Below are positions 35,794 through 44,616 of a stretch of DNA of 64,000 bases, one piece after another. A model generated the notes under the pieces. The model did no database searches and was not told the origin of the DNA. It saw only the letters and a program-made list of their open reading frames with translations. The DNA is taken from NCBI GenBank assembly GCA_003213855.1, contig QCMJ01000001.1:24500-88499 (forward strand), read 5' to 3'. The stretch is from Prochlorococcus sp. AG-418-O03. Lineage in GTDB: Bacteria > Cyanobacteriota > Cyanobacteriia > PCC-6307 > Cyanobiaceae. The stretch's first letter is position 1. Every line of letters begins with the position of its first letter. A program made the position numbers and the translations under genes.

Positions 35794-38700
35794 TTATGCA
35801 GCATTTGGTAACCCAAGAACTTGAGTATTAGCACCTCTTGCTTGCGCAACCCCAATTGTTCGTTCAGACGCACTAATCATAGGCCTTCTATGACTTACGA
35901 CTATAAATTGAGCATTTGATGATTGATTCGATATTAATTTTGACAACCTTTCAACATTAATACCATCTAAAAAACTATCAACCTCATCTAATGCATAAAA
36001 AGGTGAAGGTTTATACTTTTGCAAAGCAAATAAAAAACTTAAAGCAGTTAACGATTTTTCACCACCTGACATAGAGGCTAATCTTCTGACATTTTTTCCC
36101 TTAGGATGAGCCACTAAAGTTAATCCTCCTTCTAAAGGAGAATTAGGATTTTCAAGTTGTAGAAATCCATCTCCATCAGATAAATTTGCAAAAATTTCTC
36201 TAAAATGTCTATCAACTTCTGTAAATGCTTGCATAAAAGCCTCCTGACGCATCGTAGATACAGTTTCTATTCTCAGCAATAATTCAGATCTTTCATTAGA
36301 TAGAATTTCTAATTTTTCTCTCAAACCATTTAATCTTTCAATTAATTCTTCTAATTCATCTAGAGCCAACATATTAACAGGTTCTAAACTTTGTAGTTTT
36401 GTATTTATGATCGAAATTTCTGATTGCAAAGATTCAAGACTCTTCTCTTCATATTCTCCAAAATCTGGGGAAGGATTAGGTAGTTCTTTTTTAAAATTTT
36501 CTAATTTTATTTTCTCGCTCCTCATCTCTTCTTTAAGAGAATGCATATCCCTTTCAAGATATTCAAGCTTCAACAGATAGTTATTATATTCTTGCCTTTT
36601 ATTTGAAATTGAAGAGTTCAATTCATCTCTTTTCCTTCTCAATAAACCTAAATCCTTCTCTAGAGAATTTTTTTGATTATTGAGATCTAAAAGCTCTTTT
36701 TTAAATTTATCTCTTTTTTCTATCCATTCACTATGAGAAATTGCGAGTTGTTTAATAGATTCCTGCAAGTTTTTTTCTTGTAGCAAAGTGATTTTTAATG
36801 AATTATTGATACGCTCCTTATTTAAAGCAAATTGATTCTTTTTATCTATTAATGTTTCTCTCTCCTTAATCAGTAATTCAAGTTTTTTATCAAGATTATT
36901 AAATTCTTTATTAAAAGCTATTAATGATGATTTTTGATTTTTTTCATAATTTGCCTTTTGAATGGTTTGTAATTGATCAAACTTATCATGATAAGGCTTC
37001 AATTCATTTTTTAAATGATCTAACTCGTTAACTAATAAATTATTATCAGTATCAAGTTTATTTAATCTCAATTTACAATCCTCAATTCTTTGCGAAAAAG
37101 CCCTAAGAGAATCTTGATTGACCTCAATTTCTTTATTAAATGAGGCACAATCCTCAATTATTTGATTGCGGTTAGAATTTAATTTACTAAGTCTATTGTT
37201 TTTTATTATCAAATCATTATTTGACTCTTTTAAAGCTTCTTCGATAACTAATAATCTTTCTTTTATGGGACTAGAATCATCAATATCATTGTTAATTCCA
37301 AACCTATAAGCCAAATCTTTATTTAACTTGCTGCCTCCTGTAATAGCACCACTTGCTTCTAATAATTCACCACTTAAGGTGACCAACCTATTTTTTTGTA
37401 TAGATAACCTAGCTGAGGATAAGTCTGAAAAAACCAAAGTATCTCCAAAAACATATCGAAAAACATCTGAATAGACTTCATCAAAAGTAATTAGATTGAT
37501 AGCCTTATCAATAAATCCATTCTCCCTATTATTTTCAAATCTTGAAATTGCATAATTCTTCTTTTGACTTTTAATTCTATTTAAAGGTAAAAAAGTTAAT
37601 CTTCCCGCTTTCTTCTTTTTAAGAATTTCAATTGCTTTTGCAGCAATATGATCATTATCAACAACAATTTGTCCTAATCTATTTCCAGCAGCAATTTCTA
37701 ATGCATATCTATTTTTCTCACTAACCTCTCCAAGTTGAGCTACATAACCATGTATACCCTCTAACCCTGCCTCTAAGAGAATTCTGAGAGCATATGAACC
37801 TCTAGATTCGTTTAAAGCTTCCTTCCTGCTTTCGAATCTAGATAAATCCTTTTCAAGCCTTAATTGCTCGTTATTTAGCCTTGATTTAGTTTTAATTAAT
37901 AAATCAATTTCATTTTTTAAAGAATTAATTTCTGCGCTGTTACTTGCCAAGTTTTTATTCTTTGTATCGGATGTCTCTTTTTTGCCTAGATTTCCCTCCA
38001 AAAGTTTCTGCTTTTCTAAGTCTAAGGAGTCAATCTGAGACAATATCTCATCTTTTTGAATATTATTTTGAATAGTTTCTTCTTCAATTTTCCTTTTTTT
38101 TATTTCCAAAGGATTAATTTGATTTTTTATTTTTTCAAGCTCAGCATTTAATTGGATACTTTGTTTTGAGAATTCTCCAGATTCTCCAGCCGCATCAGAA
38201 AGTTTTTTTCTGGATAGTTTGTGTTTTAAAGTGAGATCATCAATTTGTAAATTCAATTGATTTAATAAATTATCATCGAAATTTTCTTGTCTTATTTTTT
38301 CTGACTCGATATGCCTCTTAGAAATTGAAATTTCATCTCTCTGCTTTTGCAAATTAATACCTTCTTCTTTATTCAGACTTGATATCCTATCAAGTTCTCT
38401 CAAGCTAGAATTAATACTTCCAATATCAGAATTCACTTTTATCAAAGTATCCTCTCCTTTCTCGTTAAGCTCATCAACAAGTATTTTCAAAGCATCCTCT
38501 AAGACTGATATTTCTTTACTAATAGATTCTTTTTGTTTATTAAATAAAATTTTATTTTTTTCAATTTCACTTTCTTTTTTTTCTATAGATTCAACATGCT
38601 TAACTTGTTTTTCAAAAATAAGAACTTTCTCTAATTCCGTTATTTTTAATAGTTTTGCCTTTAACTCTTTATATCGCTTTGCTTTTTCACATTCTTTTTC

Positions 38701-39384
38701 AAGCTTATTTTTACTAGATTGCAATTCATTTTCTAAAATTTCACATCTTTCTTGTCTTTCGAAAACGTCATTTAATTTCGCATTAGTTTGTTCTATTCTT
38801 GTATCAAAAAGTGCGACTCCTGCTAATTCATCAATAAGATTTCTCCTCTCCTTATTATTCATTGATACTATTCTTGTTACATCACCCTGCATAACAACAT
38901 TGCTGCCCTCAGGATCAACACTAATATCTCTTAATATTCTCTGTATTTGTTGCAAGGTACATTGTTTTCCATCAGAAGTATAAGTAGATGCATAAGAACC
39001 ACCTGGCATAAGCCTTAATTTTCTAGAAACTAACCATTCTTTTTGACCTTTATTAAGAGCAATTTCTTCTTCTTCTAGTTCCAAAGGAGGAAGGTCCTCG
39101 CTGGGAGACCAATCTTGAATATTAAATTTTACTGATACAGATGTTTCTGATGACTTACCCTCTTTAACTTTTGAGTTATTTATTAGATCTGGTAATCTTT
39201 CAGCCCTCATCCCTCTACTATTAGCTAGACCTAAACAGAACAAAATTCCATCTAAAATATTACTTTTCCCAGAACCGTTAGGGCCCGTAACCACTGTAAA
39301 ACCTTCTTCAAGAGGAATTTTTACATTTCCCCCAAAAGATTTAAAATTTTCAAACTCGACCTGATTGATATGTACCAATCTCAA
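35794..39384 (-). CDS. smc: Chromosome segregation ATPase SMC
   Basis: A 1196-residue SMC protein. An N-terminal head with Walker A GPNGSGKSN (residues 34-42) is followed by a coiled coil of K/E/L/N-rich heptads (about 170-500) and a hinge (about 510-680, with GIHGYVAQLGEV and FGDTLVF). A second coil and a C-terminal head follow, with signature SMSGGEKSL and Walker B FYALDEVDSFLDG. SMC dimers organise and segregate chromosomes with ScpA/ScpB, which are not in this window. Length is normal for the family. Confidence 0.95.
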   Translation of the reverse strand: MRLVHINQVEFENFKSFGGNVKIPLEEGFTVVTGPNGSGKSNILDGILFCLGLANSRGMRAERLPDLINNSKVKEGKSSETSVSVKFNIQDWSPSEDLPPLELEEEEIALNKGQKEWLVSRKLRLMPGGSYASTYTSDGKQCTLQQIQRILRDISVDPEGSNVVMQGDVTRIVSMNNKERRNLIDELAGVALFDTRIEQTNAKLNDVFERQERCEILENELQSSKNKLEKECEKAKRYKELKAKLLKITELEKVLIFEKQVKHVESIEKKESEIEKNKILFNKQKESISKEISVLEDALKILVDELNEKGEDTLIKVNSDIGSINSSLRELDRISSLNKEEGINLQKQRDEISISKRHIESEKIRQENFDDNLLNQLNLQIDDLTLKHKLSRKKLSDAAGESGEFSKQSIQLNAELEKIKNQINPLEIKKRKIEEETIQNNIQKDEILSQIDSLDLEKQKLLEGNLGKKETSDTKNKNLASNSAEINSLKNEIDLLIKTKSRLNNEQLRLEKDLSRFESRKEALNESRGSYALRILLEAGLEGIHGYVAQLGEVSEKNRYALEIAAGNRLGQIVVDNDHIAAKAIEILKKKKAGRLTFLPLNRIKSQKKNYAISRFENNRENGFIDKAINLITFDEVYSDVFRYVFGDTLVFSDLSSARLSIQKNRLVTLSGELLEASGAITGGSKLNKDLAYRFGINNDIDDSSPIKERLLVIEEALKESNNDLIIKNNRLSKLNSNRNQIIEDCASFNKEIEVNQDSLRAFSQRIEDCKLRLNKLDTDNNLLVNELDHLKNELKPYHDKFDQLQTIQKANYEKNQKSSLIAFNKEFNNLDKKLELLIKERETLIDKKNQFALNKERINNSLKITLLQEKNLQESIKQLAISHSEWIEKRDKFKKELLDLNNQKNSLEKDLGLLRRKRDELNSSISNKRQEYNNYLLKLEYLERDMHSLKEEMRSEKIKLENFKKELPNPSPDFGEYEEKSLESLQSEISIINTKLQSLEPVNMLALDELEELIERLNGLREKLEILSNERSELLLRIETVSTMRQEAFMQAFTEVDRHFREIFANLSDGDGFLQLENPNSPLEGGLTLVAHPKGKNVRRLASMSGGEKSLTALSFLFALQKYKPSPFYALDEVDSFLDGINVERLSKLISNQSSNAQFIVVSHRRPMISASERTIGVAQARGANTQVLGLPNAA

Positions 39385-39460
39385 GTCTCAATAGCTAAAT
39401 AAGAATAACTAATTTGCAAAAATTCTCAATAGAAATATTACGTTTATTTATAAATGAATA

Positions 39461-39823
39461 TTAATAATTTTTGCTCAATCTACAAGAATTACCCGAAATT
39501 TCAAACAAACCAGAAAGAAGTTCACCATCCAAAATGAATCGATAATATTCAGAGTCCAATTTATCAGAAACGTTTTGAAATATTCCATGATCAATTCTTT
39601 TTACAAACCCTCTATTATCAGAAAGTTCATGTTCTATCCTAGATAGCCATAAAAGTCTATGATTTGGCTGCTTAGAAATTTCTATAGAAGCCTGATTTAA
39701 TATAGGTAGTTTTAAAAATTTCCAAGTTAAACAATCTATCCCATTTTCAACAAGAAAATCATAATGAATATCTATAGCTTTAGCAGAATAAACTTTATGT
39801 TCAAGCAAAACCCATTTATTCAT
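39461..39823 (-). CDS. LigD 3'-phosphoesterase-like standalone protein
   Basis: A 120-residue protein. The arrangement WVLLEHKV...HYDFLVENGIDCLTWKF...NHRLLWLSRIEHEL...GFVKRIDHGIF resembles short standalone members of the LigD_N (DNA ligase D 3'-phosphoesterase) fold. Histidines and Asp occur in HYDF, and HRL fits the metal-binding positions. No ligase or polymerase domain is attached. It sits 76 bases upstream of smc on the same strand. The resemblance is by eye and the nuclease role is inference. Confidence 0.5.
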   Translation of the reverse strand: MNKWVLLEHKVYSAKAIDIHYDFLVENGIDCLTWKFLKLPILNQASIEISKQPNHRLLWLSRIEHELSDNRGFVKRIDHGIFQNVSDKLDSEYYRFILDGELLSGLFEISGNSCRLSKNY

Positions 39824-39905
39824 TATCTTGTTGATAAATAAATCGAATCTATTTTCAAAACAAAGTTGAGTAAGGATATATTTTCTAAGAGATGTTTCCT
39901 GTTAT

Positions 39906-40061
39906 TTAATTACTTGCATCAGGAACAAATCTTAAAGCAATGAATAGCAAACTTCCAGCTCCAGCGATAGCTGCAGCTACTAATCCAAAATCTGTAGGGA
40001 TTGTGCGAGATGCAAAAATTAATGATGCAAATGTAATATCCATGATGAAATTTAAACTCAT
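39906..40061 (-). CDS. Small membrane protein, 51 residues
   Basis: Begins MSLNFIMDITFASLIFASR. A hydrophobic glycine/alanine-rich helix (TDFGLVAAAIAGAGSLLFIALRFVP) spans residues 22-46, and the protein ends PDASN. An internal ATG at 40043 would shorten it by 6 residues. It lies between the LigD-like gene and the 153-residue gene in a gap that otherwise lacks coding. Its size suits a photosystem, NDH-1 or cytochrome b6f subunit, but none of the known small subunits matches. Confidence 0.55.
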   Translation of the reverse strand: MSLNFIMDITFASLIFASRTIPTDFGLVAAAIAGAGSLLFIALRFVPDASN

Positions 40062-40231
40062 TTAATAAATTCAGTAATAGCTTAACAAAACCTTCTTACA
40101 GAACAGGGTAGATAAATAAAATGTAAATAAACTTTTATATGTTTTTATTCTATATAAATCGCACAATTCTTTAGATAAGGGTTCCAAATTAAGAAAATAG
40201 GGTCTAATCTTAAAATAAATAAGTTTAAATA

Positions 40232-40693
40232 ATGGAGACTTACCATCCTCCCAAAGAAGTAGAAGAAAAAGAAGATAAATCTGATCTTCCTGAAAAAGAA
40301 GTTATCTTGGAAAAATGGTTACTTGAAAAAATTGACAGTTTAATACCTTTAATAAAAGAAAAATGGCCTAACATTGCACAACAAACCCTTGAAGCCACAA
40401 AAGGGAGTATTGATGATTTAGTTGAAGTAATAGCTAGCCATAGTGGAACCTCATCAATTAGAATAAAAAGCCAACTATTTGAAATCATTGATTCAATAAG
40501 AGAAAACAATTGGGAAATATCAGAAAAAATTGAGCCTATTGAAAGTCAATTAGAAGAATTATTAGAAGAGCTTAACAATACACTTAGACCAAAAATAGAA
40601 AGTCCAATAAGAAAAAAACCACTATTATCTATTGCTATTGCAGCTGGTATTGGTTTACTAATAGGAAGTCTCCTAAACAGTGGCAGAAAATAA
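40232..40693 (+). CDS. DUF883-like membrane-anchored helical protein
   Basis: A 153-residue protein. A long charged helical region is followed by a C-terminal anchor PLLSIAIAAGIGLLIGSLLNSGRK. The glycine-zipper-like helix ending in a basic RK tail resembles DUF883/YqjD/ElaB proteins, which tether to the inner membrane and can bind ribosomes in E. coli. The N-terminus is acidic. The next gene begins 1-2 bases after its stop, so the two are very likely translationally coupled. Confidence 0.65.
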   Translation: METYHPPKEVEEKEDKSDLPEKEVILEKWLLEKIDSLIPLIKEKWPNIAQQTLEATKGSIDDLVEVIASHSGTSSIRIKSQLFEIIDSIRENNWEISEKIEPIESQLEELLEELNNTLRPKIESPIRKKPLLSIAIAAGIGLLIGSLLNSGRK

Positions 40694-40694
40694 T

Positions 40695-41081
40695 ATGGAA
40701 AAACCAAAAAATAAAAACTTTGCAAATACAGCCTCTAGAATTTCTGCCATCGCAAGTTCAGTGATGGATTTGCATGTAAGAATAGCTCTTCAAGAAGTAG
40801 ATAGAGAAAAAAGAAGATTAATTAGTGGTGGAATATTTTTGGCAATTGGCAGCACATTATTATTATTAGTACTAATTTTCATCCATATTATTTTTTATCT
40901 TTTTCTCGCGAAATACAATAACTGGAATATTGAATATAATTTATTTCTCATAATATTTATCGATTTATTTCTTGCAGGCTTAAGTTTGAAGCTTGGAGGG
41001 AAACTAGCCAAAGGACCTTATCTTCCTCAAACATTAGAGGGTTTAGGCAAGACAACAAAGGCCGTTTTAGGCAAAAAATAA
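40695..41081 (+). CDS. Phage-holin-3_6-like (YqjE-type) membrane protein
   Basis: About 128 residues. An amphipathic N-terminal region (ISAIASSVMDLHVRIALQEVDREKRRL) precedes two transmembrane segments. This layout fits the Phage_holin_3_6/YqjE-like family, which in E. coli is encoded beside DUF883 proteins. The holin label reflects fold similarity only; no endolysin or phage gene is near. The chosen ATG at 40695 is one base past the upstream stop. A GTG at 40680 is a longer alternative. Confidence 0.65.
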   Translation: MEKPKNKNFANTASRISAIASSVMDLHVRIALQEVDREKRRLISGGIFLAIGSTLLLLVLIFIHIIFYLFLAKYNNWNIEYNLFLIIFIDLFLAGLSLKLGGKLAKGPYLPQTLEGLGKTTKAVLGKK

Positions 41082-41082
41082 A

Positions 41083-42213
41083 TTACCTTATTAAATACTT
41101 TATCCATCTACAATCTATTCCCCCATTGCTAACGGGAATTTTCAATGAAGATTTCATTTTTAAATATTTTGTTAGTTTTGGATTTCCACTTAGCAGCCAA
41201 AATTCCCAACCTGAAAAATTGTTCTTTAGGAAGATTCCCATTTGTTCATATAAACAAATCAATTCATTTTCATCGCCTAATTTTTTGCCGTATGGAGGAT
41301 TACACAGAATGATCCCAGGTGTACATTTTAATTGGAGTTCTAAAAAATCATTATTTATAAGTTCAATATAATTTTCGAGTCCAGCCAATGATATATTTAC
41401 TTTCGCCTGTTCAAAAACCTTTTTATTAATTTCACAGCCTATTATTTTTGGTAATTTTTCATAATTTATAATTTTATTTTTTGCCTTATTTTTTTCATTA
41501 AAATAGATATCCCTCCTAAAGTCCAACCAATTCTCAAAAAGATATACTTGTTCAATATTTATGGGAACTTCAAGAAATTGGTTAACTGCCTCAATTAAAA
41601 AAGTTCCTGAGCCGCACATAAAATCAACTAAAGGGACTTTGCCATTCCATTGAGTCATATTTATTAATCCAGAAGCTAAATTTTCTTTTAATGGGGCATT
41701 TCCAACTGCGGGTCTATAGCCTCTTTTGTGTAAGCTTTCGACACTGCTTTGAAGACTTATAATTGCTTTATTATTATTTAAATGAAGATGAATTATAAAA
41801 TCAGGATTTTCTAAAGAAATATTTGATCTTTTATTCCAAACTGCCTTTTGCAAATCAGTTATAGAATTTTTAACCTCAAGAGCAGTGAAATGTGTATGAC
41901 TTAAGGAAGATGTTCTCCCAGTTACTTGAACATTAAACGTTTTTTCATAGTGCAACCAATTTAACCAATCAAATGAATCTCTAACCCCTTCATATAAAGA
42001 TTGCTTGTCATAGCAATTAAAACTGGTAATTTCTCTATAAAAACGAAAAGCTAATCTGGAATAAAAATGAACTCTATAAAAAGTTTCAAAATCACATTCA
42101 AAATTAATAAATCTTTTATAAGTATTAATATTAAAGCCACCTAAATTTGAAATTTCTTTAGCTAAATATTTCTCTAGTCCCTCTGGAGCTGATGCCACTA
42201 CATTCATATACAA
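41083..42213 (-). CDS. THUMP-domain RNA methyltransferase (RlmL/Trm14-like)
   Basis: A 376-residue protein. An N-terminal THUMP region (about residues 50-160) is followed by a SAM-dependent methyltransferase of the UPF0020 type. It shows the motifs PLVDFMCGSGTFLIEA (SAM binding) and ILCNPPYGKKL, the N-P-P-Y motif of amino-group methylation. RlmL modifies G2445 of 23S rRNA in E. coli and Trm14 acts on tRNA; the exact target is not certain. It is convergent with the holin-like gene and lies upstream of the tmRNA on the opposite strand. Confidence 0.87.
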   Translation of the reverse strand: MYMNVVASAPEGLEKYLAKEISNLGGFNINTYKRFINFECDFETFYRVHFYSRLAFRFYREITSFNCYDKQSLYEGVRDSFDWLNWLHYEKTFNVQVTGRTSSLSHTHFTALEVKNSITDLQKAVWNKRSNISLENPDFIIHLHLNNNKAIISLQSSVESLHKRGYRPAVGNAPLKENLASGLINMTQWNGKVPLVDFMCGSGTFLIEAVNQFLEVPINIEQVYLFENWLDFRRDIYFNEKNKAKNKIINYEKLPKIIGCEINKKVFEQAKVNISLAGLENYIELINNDFLELQLKCTPGIILCNPPYGKKLGDENELICLYEQMGIFLKNNFSGWEFWLLSGNPKLTKYLKMKSSLKIPVSNGGIDCRWIKYLIR

Positions 42214-42408
42214 TAAAAACTTTAAAAAAACTATTCAATACTCATTTTGCCTGTCAGAATATAAATGTCCAATTGGACTAGGTGATCTCAACCGATGCTT
42301 CGGACAGCGGTTCGATTCCGCTCAACTCCACTATTTGGGGTTGTAATGGTTTCGACGGGGCATAAGGAAGGTGACTGAAGCCGGCTCGGTTAGAGCAAAA
42401 ACACAAAT

Positions 42409-42459
42409 GCTAACAAAATCGTTAGTTTCTCCCGTCAATCAGCACCAGTTGCTGCTTGA
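42409..42459 (+). other. tmRNA proteolysis-tag reading frame
   Basis: Resume codon GCT at 42409, then an open frame to TGA at 42457-42459. The tag is ANKIVSFSRQSAPVAA, of the picocyanobacterial type with the PVAA C-terminus recognised by ClpXP-type proteases. It lies within the coding piece of the tmRNA and explains a 17-codon frame here. Confidence 0.9.
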
Positions 42460-42507
42460 TCCTTAAGGAGATGGGGTCATATCAGCCTTATCAACCAAAT
42501 GATGCGC

Positions 42508-42536
42508 GGAGTCTGGAAGGACTCCACTTTTTTAAA
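42508..42536 (+). terminator. Rho-independent terminator of tmRNA
   Basis: Perfect 6-bp stem GGAGTC (42508-42513) / GACTCC (42520-42525) with a 6-base loop, followed by AC and a run of T. It lies directly after the tmRNA coding piece, so it marks the 3' end of the precursor. Confidence 0.75.
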
Positions 42537-42686
42537 TAAGTAAAAAGTTGTATTAGATAATTTATTAATGTGTAAATATTGCTGCAGTTGATTGTATTAA
42601 AAAAAAATTTTTAATTTTATGAGTATAAATACTGAGAAGATTGATTATAAATTAATTTATCTTATTAGAAACCCAAATCCTGCACA

Positions 42687-42824
42687 ATGGAACCTAATAA
42701 AAAACTAGATGACTTGATAATAAATCTGAAACCTAAAGTTATTAGATTCACTGGCGAAAAATTTCCCACTGAACTATGGAATAATAGTTATCAAATAAAA
42801 AAAAATAAAAAGATATCTAGCTAA
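42687..42824 (+). CDS. Possible small protein, 45 residues
   Basis: ATG at 42687, stop 42822-42824. The sequence begins MEPNKKLDDLIINLKPKVIR and includes FTGEKFPTELW, which looks ordered rather than random. It ends in a lysine-rich tail. It lies between the tmRNA terminator and the convergent aldo/keto reductase gene. A weaker 29-codon frame starts near 42619. No similarity is recognised; it could be real or a chance frame in AT-rich DNA. Confidence 0.35.
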   Translation: MEPNKKLDDLIINLKPKVIRFTGEKFPTELWNNSYQIKKNKKISS

Positions 42825-42832
42825 AAATTTAA

Positions 42833-43795
42833 TTAAATACTTGAAAAAGGATTTTTAGGCATTTTTTTTAAACATTTTTTTGAAAATTCCTGAAGCACTT
42901 CAAATTCACTTTTATTTAAATTCCACTTGAATACATTCGATATATCTATAACTTGAGATTTTTTTCGCATTCCAACGAGTGGAATAGCTCCTTGATAACA
43001 ACACCAATTAATTGCTACTTGCGCTTGGGAAACTGATCTTTGATTTGCAATTCTTTTTAAACACCTCCGCAATTCATATGTTGGTTTTTTATAGTTTTCA
43101 AATAATGCATTGCGAATAAAACTTTTTTCTTTATTCTCTTCTTTATCTGGATCAATACAAAGTATTCCAAAGGACAAAGGACTATAAGCAAAGAAATCAA
43201 TATTATTTTCTTCGCAAATTTTTTTTACCTGATATTGTTTTCCTAAGTCGGGAGCAAGCAAAGAAAACTGTATCTGAACACTCTTTAGGCTCTGATCTCT
43301 TTTTGCCAAGAAATTAATTAATTTCACCAATCTTTTAGGGCCTATATTTGATAAGCCTATTTGAAAATCAAAGCCTTCATCTTTTAAATTGCAAAGATTA
43401 TTCAACAGCCCTAATTCCTGCCAAGGATTGTATTTTGCAGTTGACCAATGTAATTGCACTAAATCTAATTTGTTATTAAGTCTGTCTAAACTTTTCAAAA
43501 AAGGTTTATTAAAACCTCTGTTACCTATTCTCCAGGGATAAGGTGCAAGTTTGGTTGCTACTTGAATTCTTTTTTTCTTTGCTGAAGGAGTATTTAGTAA
43601 AAATTTGCCTATCAATAATTCACTTCTACCCTGAAGATCCCCAGTACCGTAAGAATCTGCAGTATCAATTAGATCGAAACCTCTTCGTAACGCTTCATTA
43701 TATGTCTCAAGTAAATCATGGTCATTTATAGATTGGTAATTCCAAAAAAGCTTATTCCCCCAAGACCACGTACCTAATCCAATTCTTTTCTTCAC
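42833..43795 (-). CDS. Aldo/keto reductase
   Basis: A 320-residue NADP(H)-dependent oxidoreductase with a TIM-barrel fold. The catalytic tetrad is visible: Asp and Tyr in LIDTADSYGTG, Lys in IQVATKLAPYPW and His in LVQLHWST. The C-terminal VGMRKKSQVIDISNVF segment fits the NADP-binding loop. The substrate is unknown. About 150 bases of non-coding sequence separate its start from the divergent ParA-like gene. Confidence 0.88.
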   Translation of the reverse strand: MKKRIGLGTWSWGNKLFWNYQSINDHDLLETYNEALRRGFDLIDTADSYGTGDLQGRSELLIGKFLLNTPSAKKKRIQVATKLAPYPWRIGNRGFNKPFLKSLDRLNNKLDLVQLHWSTAKYNPWQELGLLNNLCNLKDEGFDFQIGLSNIGPKRLVKLINFLAKRDQSLKSVQIQFSLLAPDLGKQYQVKKICEENNIDFFAYSPLSFGILCIDPDKEENKEKSFIRNALFENYKKPTYELRRCLKRIANQRSVSQAQVAINWCCYQGAIPLVGMRKKSQVIDISNVFKWNLNKSEFEVLQEFSKKCLKKMPKNPFSSI

Positions 43796-43944
43796 TAGTC
43801 AATTTAAATAAGAGACTTTATAAGGTTATCTAAAATATTAACTACTTTAAAATATTTCAAAAAATAAGTTTTAAAGCATTAAAAACCAATTTCTCTTGAC
43901 ATTAAGAAATTATTCTCCAAAGTAAGAGAAATAAAAATAAAAAA

Positions 43945-44616
43945 TTGTTCATTACCGTTTGCGGACAAAAAGGGGGTGTGGCCAAGACCTGCACAAGTAT
44001 TCACCTTGCTAGTGTTTGGCATTCTGAAGGTAAAAAAGTTTGCATAGTCGATGCCGATAAGAATAGATCTGCTTTGGCATACGCATCAAGAGGCAATCTT
44101 CCATTTCCAGTTTTCCCAGTCAGTTCAGCTGCTAAAGCATCAAGATCATCAGAAATTGTAATAACTGATGGCCAAGCTAGCAGTGATCAAGAAGAACTTA
44201 AACACTTAGCGTATGGTTCAGATTTAGTTATTTTACCTACAACTGCAAAAGCAAGATCAGTAGAATTAACCGTTGAACTAACTAATTTATTAAGCAACTT
44301 AAAAGTTAATCATGCAGTTGTAATAGTAAAAGTTGATTTTAGACAGCAAAAAGCAGCGCAACAAGCCAAAGCAGCTCTAGAAAATTTTGGTTTGTATGTT
44401 TTTGATACATTTATACCCTTACTTTCAGCATTTGATAAAGCAGAAGCCTCGGGCAATGCTGTATTTGAAGCTGTAGACGATTTAGGTAGATCAGATCCTC
44501 GTCGAATGACGGGCTGGTCTGCTTATTGTTCAATTGCCTCACAAATTCCATGCCTGATTTCGAAGCCCTCATCCGACACCAACAACTTAAACAGCCAACA
44601 ACCAATCAGCGCTTAA
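43945..44616 (+). CDS. Orphan ParA/MinD-like ATPase
   Basis: A 223-residue P-loop ATPase of the ParA family. The deviant Walker A reads GQKGGVAKTCTS (residues 7-18), keeping the signature lysine K9. VDADKNRSALAYA resembles the nucleotide contact of partition ATPases. The usual Walker B DxPP is replaced by VITDGQASSD. The start is TTG. No parB, parS or minC gene is adjacent. Such ATPases position chromosomes, plasmids or protein cargo on the nucleoid, but the cargo here is unknown. Confidence 0.8.
   Translation: MFITVCGQKGGVAKTCTSIHLASVWHSEGKKVCIVDADKNRSALAYASRGNLPFPVFPVSSAAKASRSSEIVITDGQASSDQEELKHLAYGSDLVILPTTAKARSVELTVELTNLLSNLKVNHAVVIVKVDFRQQKAAQQAKAALENFGLYVFDTFIPLLSAFDKAEASGNAVFEAVDDLGRSDPRRMTGWSAYCSIASQIPCLISKPSSDTNNLNSQQPISA

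Larger units (their letters stand above)
42267..42536 (+). ncRNA. ssrA: Permuted two-piece tmRNA
   Basis: The gene is circularly permuted, as in cyanobacteria of the alpha lineage. The acceptor piece comes first: T arm AGCGG-TTCGATT-CCGCT (42306-42322) and acceptor 3' strand CAACTCC plus discriminator A at 42323-42330. The coding piece starts at 42337 with GGGGTTG, which pairs with CAACTCC, then TTCGACGGGGCAT. GGGGCAT (42357-42363) pairs with ATGCTTC (42295-42301) to form P2. Only six bases separate the halves. The acceptor 5' end is uncertain; a 12-base palindrome begins at 42267. Confidence 0.92.

Noticed and set aside
40695..41081. Phage holin or prophage remnant
   Set aside because: The family name reflects the fold. 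There are no endolysin, integrase, terminase or structural genes, and the neighbour is a DUF883-like gene as in the yqjD-yqjE pair.
42267..42330. Ordinary tRNA upstream of the tmRNA
   Set aside because: It has a T arm and acceptor 3' strand but no D arm or anticodon arm. Its acceptor pairs with GGGGTTG downstream, so it is the acceptor half of the permuted tmRNA.
44411..44605. Antisense open frame across the ParA-like gene end
   Set aside because: It is a chance frame opposite two overlapping sense genes, with no ribosome binding site and no recognisable domain.
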